From: an uncultured Collinsella sp.
GTDB lineage: Bacteria; Actinomycetota; Coriobacteriia; Coriobacteriales; Coriobacteriaceae
Assembly (NCBI GenBank): GCA_900549215.1
Contig: URNJ01000021.1
Span: forward strand, 1-17,071
DNA: 17,071 bases
Reading direction: 5' to 3'
The position numbers and the translations under genes were made by a program. Below, piece by piece: positions 1 through 5,996 of this stretch. The notes under the pieces were generated by a model. That model was given only the letters and a program-made list of their open reading frames with translations, was not told the origin of the DNA and ran no database searches. Positions within the stretch are counted from its first letter, which is position 1, and every line of letters starts with the position of its first letter.

Positions 1-300
1 GAGGGGGAAGGTCTTGGCGGTACGCGCAAGCTCGACGGTATAGGTGAGCGTGGCCGGGTCCCAGCCGCGCGCGGGCGTCAGCGACATGCCGTGAACGGTG
101 GCGCCGGGAATCCATCCCGCGGTAAACGCGCCGTCGGGCAGCGTCTGGTTGTATCCATAGACGAGGATCGCCGCCGCAATCACCATCAGCAGCAGAACGA
201 GCCAGACGTAGCTCATCAGGCGGCGCCACATATAGCCCCAGTTGATGGCGCGGGCGATGGAGGTGACGCGCTTGGCCTCGGCGTTACGCGCGGCAGACAT
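1..300 (-). CDS. Membrane protein N-terminus, probable sensor histidine kinase (partial)
   Basis: The first 100 residues are visible and the gene runs off the left edge. A basic, amphipathic N-terminus is followed by one clear membrane segment at about residues 29-49 (YVWLVLLLMVIAAAILV), then an apparently extracytoplasmic stretch. No kinase domain (HisKA, HATPase) lies inside the window. The kinase call rests on context: the ATG at 298-300 lies inside the end of a response regulator gene (17-base overlap), the usual layout of a two-component operon. A GGGGTGGG stretch sits just upstream of the ATG. Another membrane protein co-transcribed with the regulator cannot be excluded. Confidence 0.6.
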   Translation of the reverse strand, partial: MSAARNAEAKRVTSIARAINWGYMWRRLMSYVWLVLLLMVIAAAILVYGYNQTLPDGAFTAGWIPGATVHGMSLTPARGWDPATLTYTVELARTAKTFPL

Positions 301-1063
301 AGCCCACCCCGCGCACGGTTTGGATGATGCGGGCGCCGCCGGCGTCTTCGATCTTGGCGCGCAGGTGCGCGATGTGTACGTCGACGTTGTTGGTGTCGCC
401 CACGTATTCGTAGCCCAGCGCCTCGTGCGCGATGCGCTCACGTGTGAGCACGGTTTCGGCATGTGCCATAAGCAGTGCGAGGACATCAAACTCGCGGGCA
501 GTCAGCACGATGGGCGAGCCGCCGACCGTGACTTCGCGGCGGTTGGGGTCGAGCGCAACCGAGTCAACGGTAAGCGCGGCGGGGGAGGGCGTGGCAGCGG
601 TCTGGACCGTGTCGGTTGCCGGGGACATTGTGGCGATACCGGCGGCCGTGCCGCTCGCTACGCCAGCCCCGGCGCCGCCAACGCCCGAAGCCGCCCGCAC
701 GGCTTCCGAGCGCTTCAGCGCCACGCGGATCCGTGCGAACAGCTCCTCGATTGCAAATGGCTTGGTCAGGTAATCGTCGGCGCCGGCATCGAGCCCGGCC
801 ACCTTGTCCATCACGGCATCGCGCGCGGTGACCATAATCACCGGCACATCCTTGTGCTTGCGGACACGCCGCAGAACCTCCATGCCGTTGAGCTGCGGCA
901 ACAGCACATCGAGCAGAATCAGATCGTAGTCGCGCTCCAGCGCCAGGTCCACGGCGGTGCGGCCGTCGGCGGCATGCTCCACCTGGTAACCCTCGTGCTC
1001 CAGCTCGAGCGTCACAAAGCGGGCGATTTTCTCCTCGTCCTCTACGATCAGGATTCGTGCCAT
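284..1063 (-). CDS. OmpR/PhoB-family response regulator
   Basis: Transcription factor of a two-component system, 259 residues. The N-terminal receiver domain (about 1-118) has the acidic pair in VEDEE, the predicted phospho-acceptor Asp52 in LLDVLLP, Thr80 and Lys101 (TKPF). The C-terminal winged-helix DNA-binding domain (about 165-258) has LTAREFDVLALL, NNVDVHIAHLRAKI and the closing RGVGYVCRA. The linker, about residues 119-164, is unusually long and made almost entirely of Ala, Gly, Ser, Thr and Val; most family members have a linker of 10-20 residues and a total length near 230. The next gene downstream, a likely sensor, overlaps its 3' end, so the two are probably co-translated. Targets cannot be read from the sequence. 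Confidence 0.95.
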   Translation of the reverse strand: MARILIVEDEEKIARFVTLELEHEGYQVEHAADGRTAVDLALERDYDLILLDVLLPQLNGMEVLRRVRKHKDVPVIMVTARDAVMDKVAGLDAGADDYLTKPFAIEELFARIRVALKRSEAVRAASGVGGAGAGVASGTAAGIATMSPATDTVQTAATPSPAALTVDSVALDPNRREVTVGGSPIVLTAREFDVLALLMAHAETVLTRERIAHEALGYEYVGDTNNVDVHIAHLRAKIEDAGGARIIQTVRGVGYVCRA

Positions 1064-1081
1064 ACGTGCCCCCGTCTGCGA

Positions 1082-1624
1082 TTACTTGTCTTCGTTGAGA
1101 TTTTGCTTGATGTCGTCCGCGGCGTCGGCGGCGTGATTCATAAGGTTGTTGATGCTGCCGGGCACGTCGCCGTCGCTGTCGATGCGGTAGCGCATGCCAA
1201 AGAACAGGCCAATCAGCATCAGCCATATCGTGGCGCCCCAGGCAAACAGCGCGACGATGGGGATCAGGATGGGGATGTTGAGGATGATGGCGTCGCGGCG
1301 CGTGGCGATAAACTTGGTGTCCAGGCTCAGGCGGAAGAGCTTTTTGAGGTACTCCCACACGCTGTCCATCTTCTTGGAGAAGTCGGTCTTTTCGCTCGAC
1401 TTTTCGTAGGCTGCCTGCGCGGCGACCATCTCGGCCGAGGGCTCGTCGACCGGCGCGGACTCGGTGGCGGCGTGCGCCGACGTGGTCTGGGTCTTGCCCT
1501 GCGACTCGAGCCAAATGATGGCATCCAGAACGTTGCCGTCGGCAGCGTCGAGCGCGGCCTTGGCATCGGTGTAGCTCACGTTGCACTTGGTGCGGATGGT
1601 TTCAACTTTTTCGAGGTCGTCCAT
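1082..1624 (-). CDS. UBA-like / DUF4342 membrane protein
   Basis: 180 residues. Residues 1-45 form a UBA/TS-N-like three-helix domain (VETIRTKCNVSYTDAKAALD, then GNVLDAIIWLE), of the type found in EF-Ts and in DUF4342 proteins. A charged Ala/Glu/Ser linker (46-80) leads to the conserved stretch near residues 88-97 (SVWEYLKKLF) and a hydrophobic hairpin at about 114-143, followed by an acidic, Asn-rich tail. DUF4342 has no established biochemical role; I infer a membrane-anchored small protein. The start is supported by AAAGGA about 6 bases upstream. It lies 18 bases before the response regulator on the same strand and may lead that operon. Confidence 0.85.
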   Translation of the reverse strand: MDDLEKVETIRTKCNVSYTDAKAALDAADGNVLDAIIWLESQGKTQTTSAHAATESAPVDEPSAEMVAAQAAYEKSSEKTDFSKKMDSVWEYLKKLFRLSLDTKFIATRRDAIILNIPILIPIVALFAWGATIWLMLIGLFFGMRYRIDSDGDVPGSINNLMNHAADAADDIKQNLNEDK

Positions 1625-1737
1625 GACCTGTCCTTTCGTTCGATGGGCGCGACGCCGGACGATCTACCCGGGTGCGAGCGTTGCGTTCGGCGGCCTGCGT
1701 GGCGCCGCCCCGCCCTTGGTCGAACTCTATAGTGCAG

Positions 1738-1765
1738 GTTATAGATTAAGCGATTCTTGAGCCAA
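1738..1765 (-). promoter_or_regulatory. Probable sigma-70-type promoter for the DUF4342/regulator genes
   Basis: On the minus strand, TTGGCT (1760-1765) and TATAAC (1738-1743) are spaced by 16 bases and lie about 110 bases upstream of the DUF4342 start. The -10 matches consensus at five of six positions and the -35 at four of six. The -35 overlaps the perfect palindrome at 1762-1777. Predicted from sequence only. Confidence 0.4.
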
Positions 1766-1777
1766 GATTAATCTTGG
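1762..1777. promoter_or_regulatory. 16-bp perfect palindrome overlapping a -35 element, possible operator
   Basis: CCAAGATTAATCTTGG is a perfect two-fold palindrome with no spacer, a shape typical of a dimeric regulator's site rather than of a hairpin loop. It overlaps the predicted -35 of the DUF4342 promoter. The binding protein is unknown; the adjacent OmpR-type regulator is not an obvious match because that family usually binds direct repeats. Confidence 0.35.
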
Positions 1778-1833
1778 ATGAGTTTTTGGGTGGCAGTGGG
1801 GAAGGAAGAGGTGTCCTTCTGGGTAGCTAGCAG

Positions 1834-2015
1834 CGAGGTCTAATACTTTTCCGAGAAGTGAACGAGCTAAATCGGATCCCCGAAGCATCGACACTTTGCG
1901 GGCGACGTTTCCTGCGGTTTTGGCGCTGGAATCCTGCGATTTTGCCGACGAAAAATGTGGATGCTTCAGGGGTCCAAAAACAGACGTTCACTTCGCGGAA
2001 AAGTATTAGACCTCG
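1834..2015. repeat. 182-bp inverted-repeat element (MITE- or REP-like)
   Basis: The outer arms 1834-1864 and 1985-2015 are 31 bases each and are reverse complements with a single mismatch. A second pair nested inside, 1874-1893 and 1956-1975, pairs at 17 of 20 positions. The centre carries two imperfect direct copies of a 16-mer (1910-1925 and 1932-1947, two mismatches) that includes TCCTGCG. No open reading frame lies inside. A clear target-site duplication is not visible; TAGC occurs at 1828-1831 and 2017-2020 but is short. It may be a non-autonomous transposable element, a dispersed palindromic repeat, or a large structured RNA. It sits at the left edge of the defence island. Confidence 0.75.
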
Positions 2016-2040
2016 ATAGCGGGGGATAGCGGGCCGGTAG

Positions 2041-2077
2041 CAAGCCGGCGGCAGGAGCTGGTCCTGCCGCCGGCTTG
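2041..2077. terminator. Strong hairpin, 16-bp perfect stem, probable terminator
   Basis: Bases 2041-2056 and 2062-2077 are perfect reverse complements around a 5-base loop (GCTGG), with a very GC-rich stem. It lies 22 bases past the stop of the methylase-like gene on the minus strand, where a terminator is expected. No T-tract follows on either strand, so it would be a non-canonical terminator or a 3'-end stabilising hairpin. Confidence 0.6.
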
Positions 2078-2098
2078 GGACGCTGACGCTGACGATTG

Positions 2099-3271
2099 TT
2101 ACTGGCCGGCTTGTTCGAGCGCCTCGGCGACTGTGTTATTTGCGACCTCGAGGTTGCGCTGGGCTTGGGCGACAGCGGCCTCGGCTTGCTTTTTTGCCTT
2201 TACGACCTCGGCAAAGCGATTGATAGACTCGCTGTACTCGCGCGTGCGCGGGTCAAGCGCCGGCGGGACTTCGATTTCGAGCAGGTCGGAGGGGCGGACG
2301 GCGCGGGTGTATTGGCTCTCAGACAGCACTTGCATAACCTTGGATCCATGGCCGTCGGTGAGGTACGCCGCGACCATTTCCGAATACACCATGCGTTTCT
2401 CGTCGGTCATCGTTGGAACCGCCGGGCGAATAGCGGTGGTGTTATGCGAGGCGACCAGATGCTGCTTTGCGTCGTTGACGCCAACCACAAGTAGGTTGGA
2501 TGCGCCATAGCGGCCGAGCATACGAGGCATGATGATGTCGCCCGGGCGAAGCTCGTAGCGATCCAAGATGCTTGGATTTACCTTTACGGGTTCCGAATCG
2601 GGCTCCGAGGCGCCTTCGGCAACATCTCGGGGCAGCAGATAACCGTTGCGGAAGTCCTGCGATGAAATGCGGCGCACCTCGACTGCGTCAATGTCGTCCG
2701 AGGTGGTGCTGTCTCGGGGCATAAACGGCACCACGCGCATAAAGCTGTCACCAAGCGTCGCGCTGTAGTTTTGGGCGATGGCGATGAGCTCGACTCTGCC
2801 TTTAGAGAGCGCCGCATGATGCTGCAGCAGCTTGCGCGTTTCAACTGCGGTGGTGTGGATATCCAGCGTTTTGCCCGAGTCAAACTCGACGCTACCCCAG
2901 TTAGCGGAGAAGTTCAGAGAAAGGTCGGGGTAGTTAATCTCGTCGGGAAAACGAAAACGAGGCAAATGTTCCACGGCGTTATGGAACGAAACAGTGCGAT
3001 TACCCACTGACAGCACGACCAGTGCGCACATACAGTTTGCACTCGGCTCGGTGAGCGATGGGTATAGAACGCGTTCGATGAGCCCCTCGCGCAACAGAAT
3101 CGTGCGTACCTGCTCGGCATTGTCCAATAATCCGAGCGGTAGTAGCACGGCAGCACGAGTTCGACCGGAGAGGGCTAGTGCGTATAGGCACCAGAGATAA
3201 GCCTCCCAGTCACAAAAGCCCAGATAACCAGGCTCTAGCTCATTAATGAGCGCCTCGCATACGCTGTTCAT
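2099..3271 (-). CDS. 5'-truncated N6-adenine methylase / HsdS-like fusion
   Basis: About 390 residues from the Met at 3271; the frame stays open to an ATG at 3319. Residues 20-100 of this product resemble the part of type I HsdM-family methylases that follows the catalytic motif (TRAAVLLPLGLL, then an R-x-x-L-L-R-E-G-L-I stretch and a VLSVG strand). The SAM-binding motif and the NPPY/F catalytic motif, which should lie before it, are absent. The second half is like an HsdS target-recognition unit (YELRPGDIIMPRMLGRYG, then SDLLEIEVPPALDP) and ends in an Ala/Gln/Lys-rich coiled coil. It therefore looks like a methylase-specificity fusion that lost its catalytic half, probably inactive as a methyltransferase but perhaps still able to bind DNA. 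The 5' end overlaps a plus-strand gene and has no convincing ribosome site. No HsdR is present. Confidence 0.65.
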   Translation of the reverse strand: MNSVCEALINELEPGYLGFCDWEAYLWCLYALALSGRTRAAVLLPLGLLDNAEQVRTILLREGLIERVLYPSLTEPSANCMCALVVLSVGNRTVSFHNAVEHLPRFRFPDEINYPDLSLNFSANWGSVEFDSGKTLDIHTTAVETRKLLQHHAALSKGRVELIAIAQNYSATLGDSFMRVVPFMPRDSTTSDDIDAVEVRRISSQDFRNGYLLPRDVAEGASEPDSEPVKVNPSILDRYELRPGDIIMPRMLGRYGASNLLVVGVNDAKQHLVASHNTTAIRPAVPTMTDEKRMVYSEMVAAYLTDGHGSKVMQVLSESQYTRAVRPSDLLEIEVPPALDPRTREYSESINRFAEVVKAKKQAEAAVAQAQRNLEVANNTVAEALEQAGQ

Positions 3272-3797
3272 CTTTACGCGCGACGTCGTGCAAAGGCTGG
3301 GGGAGGACGCACTCGCCAATGTGCTTCCGTGGGAATTGATCCTGATGGATGATGAGTCCGCGAGCGAAATGCTGGGCTTTCGCGTATGGCTCGGCGGCGA
3401 GTGGGACCTGTGCGAACGCTATCGCTTTATGGCTGTGGTGTGCGTTCGCATGCTGAACAACATCCGGGCGCAAAAGGAGCTGCGCAAGTTCCTCGAGCAG
3501 GGCGATGCGGCCTGCGATCTGGACGAGGACGATGTAGTTGAGGGCATTCGCCGCGACGTGCTGTATCCCGAGGAAGTGATCGACGCCAAACTCGGCGGCT
3601 ATTGGGATGCGAGTTTGGGACTCAACCTGCCTTGGAAGGACGAGCATCGGCAGACTTGCACGCGGATCGACAGGACCATCGATGACTTGTTTGGCGAGGA
3701 AACGAAGCGCTGTGCTGTGGAGCTTGGGAAGAAGCTCGAGCGCGGGTATGAGGAGCGCGGGGGAGTGCCGTTATGTGAACCATTCACCGACGAATGA
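3246..3797 (+). CDS. Hypothetical protein, unrecognised family
   Basis: 183 residues if the ATG at 3246 is used. Codon usage is strongly coding-like (mostly G or C in third positions across the frame), so I believe the gene is real although I do not recognise the family. It is soluble and acidic, without membrane segments, Cys clusters or nuclease motifs that I can see. Distinctive stretches are LPWELILMDD, MLGFRVWLGGEWD and a charged C-terminal helix (VELGKKLERGYEERGG). The start is uncertain: the ATG at 3246 has no ribosome site and overlaps the divergent methylase-like gene, while a GTG at 3321 lies 13 bases after an AGGA. The N-terminus may itself have been cut by the rearrangement proposed here. 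It is followed after 77 bases by the HNH nuclease gene on the same strand. Confidence 0.6.
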   Translation: MSASHTLFIFTRDVVQRLGEDALANVLPWELILMDDESASEMLGFRVWLGGEWDLCERYRFMAVVCVRMLNNIRAQKELRKFLEQGDAACDLDEDDVVEGIRRDVLYPEEVIDAKLGGYWDASLGLNLPWKDEHRQTCTRIDRTIDDLFGEETKRCAVELGKKLERGYEERGGVPLCEPFTDE

Positions 3798-3874
3798 GAA
3801 AAAGTAGCGAGTGCGGTCCCCCGCGGGATTATCCTGGACCTATTACGTGAGCGGTGCGCGGGCGAGGAGCAAAC

Positions 3875-4650
3875 ATGGCAGGTCGTGGAGACAAATGGTC
3901 GAGGGAGGAAACCCTTGCGGCTCTGTTTTTGTACCTCGCCCTACCATCAAAAAAGTTGATGATACAAGCGAGGATGTCCAGGCGTTAGCTAAGGCCATTG
4001 GCAGAACGCCGGGTGCAGTTGCTCTAAAAATCTGGAATCTTGCATCTTTCGATGAGCGTCGACGCGCTCGCGGCAAGGTTGGAATGACCCATGCGAGCAA
4101 AATGGACAAGATGGTTTGGGCTGAGTATTCCTCTGCTGGTGATGAGCTCGTCGAGGAAGCGACCGAGGTTTTCCTCAATTGTTTCGATTTTGAAGAACCG
4201 CTAAGCGATGAGTTGAAAGAGATGATTGGCTTTGATTTGCCAGAGGGCAAAGAGCGCGAAGAAATCGTTTCGATGCGGGTGAACCAGGAGTTCTTTCGAA
4301 ATACCTTGCTCGTCAATTACGATTCAAGATGCTGCTTGACGGGGCTATCAAACAAGGCTCTGTTGGTTGCTAGCCATATCAAGCCCTGGATAGTCTCTGA
4401 TCCAAAAACGGAGCGACTCGCCCCCGACAACGGATTGCTCCTGAACGCGTTACACGATAAGGCGTTCGATCGGGGATTAATCACCATTACGAAGGACCTA
4501 AAGATAGTGGTATCCGGTGTGGTCGGGCACGAAACGCCCGAGGATGAGTATTTGTGGCGCTACAACGGAGAGCCGATTACGCTTCCGAAGCGATTTGCCC
4601 CACGAGCTGAGTTTATTGAATACCACAACGATATGGTGTTTAAGGGGTAA
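3875..4650 (+). CDS. HNH endonuclease with a reading-frame shift near the N-terminus
   Basis: Probable defence nuclease of the HNH_2 type. The natural start is the ATG at 3875, preceded by GAGGAGC at 6 bases. That frame encodes MAGRGDKWSREETLAALFLY and on to LALPSKK, which fits the usual N-terminus of this family, but ends at a TAG (3986-3988) after 37 codons. The rest of the protein, starting VDDTSEDVQALAKAIGRTPG, is in the -1 frame. The switch lies at AAAAAAG (3949-3955). The joined product would be 258 residues, a normal length. The HNH core is intact: CCLTG, then ASHIKPW, then DNGLLLNALHDKAFDRG. Base composition is lower than the flanks (27 of 60 G+C in 4261-4320). It converges on sduA with only 5 bases between stops. 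A homopolymer sequencing error, a genuine mutation or programmed slippage would all explain the frame change. Confidence 0.8.
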
Positions 4651-4655
4651 TTGGA

Positions 4656-5996
4656 CTATCTCCCGACCAAACGAGGATTCGGATTGGTTTGCTGGAGGGG
4701 AATGGCTATGTCGGGTTCCCGTATTCCCGAGGTCGTGGAGGTTGCTTCGTTGCCTGTTCGGAGTACGGCAATGAGGTCCCGGATTCGCTGGAGCAACTCA
4801 TCAAAAGTAACTACAGTCACATCGCTGAGGTTATTCCGATAATGCTCAAAGGTAGCTTTTTTGCCCGCGGTGTCGAGTTCAGAGATCTTCCCTATGACTA
4901 CAACGCATTTTGGGGAAAGGGCCTCAAAGTGAGAAGACGAGCGCCCGTTGACCATGTAGTACTCCTTCGTGAGCGTGTCCCGGTAGTTAAGCACTTGGTT
5001 CACTGCTCCGCTCATGTGTGAGGTCAAGGAATAAACGGCGTTCTCGGGCTCTTTCCCCCTGTATATTGTGCCGAGCAGGGTTGTCAGAGGAGTCTTGATC
5101 TCGATGAGTGTGACATTGCTAGTTAGCTCATTCTGGTAGAGGAAATCGCAGATATTGCCACCGGAATTATCGATCGCCTTGCCTCCGACATACGCCTTGC
5201 CTTGGAGAAGTGTGCATGGGGCGGAGAATACCTGCGACAGTATCCATTGGTGGTCGGTGAATATTCTCTGCCAGTACTCCTCGTTGCCGTTACCGAGGTT
5301 CTCGGCAATCTCCTTTTCGGCCTTTTCGAGCTGGGCGAGACTCAGACTGACCGTGAAGTCATCGAGATGTCCCTTTTCCAGCTCGGAGAATATCTCGCTC
5401 AGTTGCTCGCGGGTCGTCCCCTGGGTCATGAGCCGAATCATCTCTTTGACGAGTTCGAAATTATTGCCACCTGCAAGTAGCCTGGTTTCGGAGGGATTCT
5501 CGCGCATCATCTTAAGGAGTGAGCTTACGGAGCGGTCAAGGGGGACATACGTTGTGCTGCCGCCTTGAACTCCTCCACTCTCCTGCTGGATTCGGTAGCG
5601 AGCATCAAGCGCCTCGTACAGGCGACGGGTCTCTCCGGTGTCTAAAGTGAGTTCGAGCCAATCGCCGTTGAAGCCTTTTCTCTGGAGCATGCCCCTTGAA
5701 ACGGGGCCCAGTTCGGTTTCAGCCGAGTCTGAGGGAAAAGAAGCATCTCCTTTCCTCTTTCGTTCGTAGACGAATTTGCCCTCAACACAATGAGAGGGGT
5801 CCTTCGGATTGTCTACGTTGGTCGCGAGGAACCGGTACCTCACCCTGTCCGTTGTTTCTGTCAACTCAACGGGGTCGGATTTTGCCGTGTATCGAGAGGT
5901 CGAGACCATGTTGATGGCCCCGTCAATAGCACTTGAAGGATTGGGATAGTGCGTGCCATCCCAATCAAGCGCGTCCCCGAAACTAATGTGCCCCAT
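4656..5996 (-). CDS. sduA: Shedu anti-phage nuclease SduA (DUF4263)
   Basis: 446 residues. The C-terminal half (about 235-410) is a DUF4263/Shedu domain: EEYWQRIFTDHQWILSQVF, the Asp of NICDFLY (284), the catalytic LIEIKTP (Glu299, Lys301) and the downstream HMSGAVNQVLNYRD helix. This is the PD-(D/E)xK nuclease arrangement of Shedu single-protein anti-phage systems. Residues 1-150 form a mostly beta N-terminal region that in this family is variable and thought to sense or regulate. The start ATG at 5996 has GGGAG 6 bases upstream and lies inside the end of the LlaJI-like endonuclease gene (14-base overlap), so translation is probably coupled. It is the last gene of the operon and is full length by family standards. 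Confidence 0.9.
   Translation of the reverse strand: MGHISFGDALDWDGTHYPNPSSAIDGAINMVSTSRYTAKSDPVELTETTDRVRYRFLATNVDNPKDPSHCVEGKFVYERKRKGDASFPSDSAETELGPVSRGMLQRKGFNGDWLELTLDTGETRRLYEALDARYRIQQESGGVQGGSTTYVPLDRSVSSLLKMMRENPSETRLLAGGNNFELVKEMIRLMTQGTTREQLSEIFSELEKGHLDDFTVSLSLAQLEKAEKEIAENLGNGNEEYWQRIFTDHQWILSQVFSAPCTLLQGKAYVGGKAIDNSGGNICDFLYQNELTSNVTLIEIKTPLTTLLGTIYRGKEPENAVYSLTSHMSGAVNQVLNYRDTLTKEYYMVNGRSSSHFEALSPKCVVVIGKISELDTAGKKATFEHYRNNLSDVTVVTFDELLQRIRDLIAVLRTGNEATSTTSGIREPDIAIPLQQTNPNPRLVGR

Noticed and set aside
242..1732. Long plus-strand open frame opposite the response regulator and DUF4342 genes
   Set aside because: It is the antisense of two well-supported genes; its protein shows His/Val/Gly-rich shadow composition and no domain.
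2099..3271. A functional type I restriction-modification system
   Set aside because: No HsdR, no catalytic methylase half and no separate HsdS are present in the window.
3243..3647. Minus-strand frame of 134 codons that might supply the missing methylase half
   Set aside because: No SAM-binding or NPPY motif, different frame from the methylase remnant, and it lies opposite a frame with much better coding bias.
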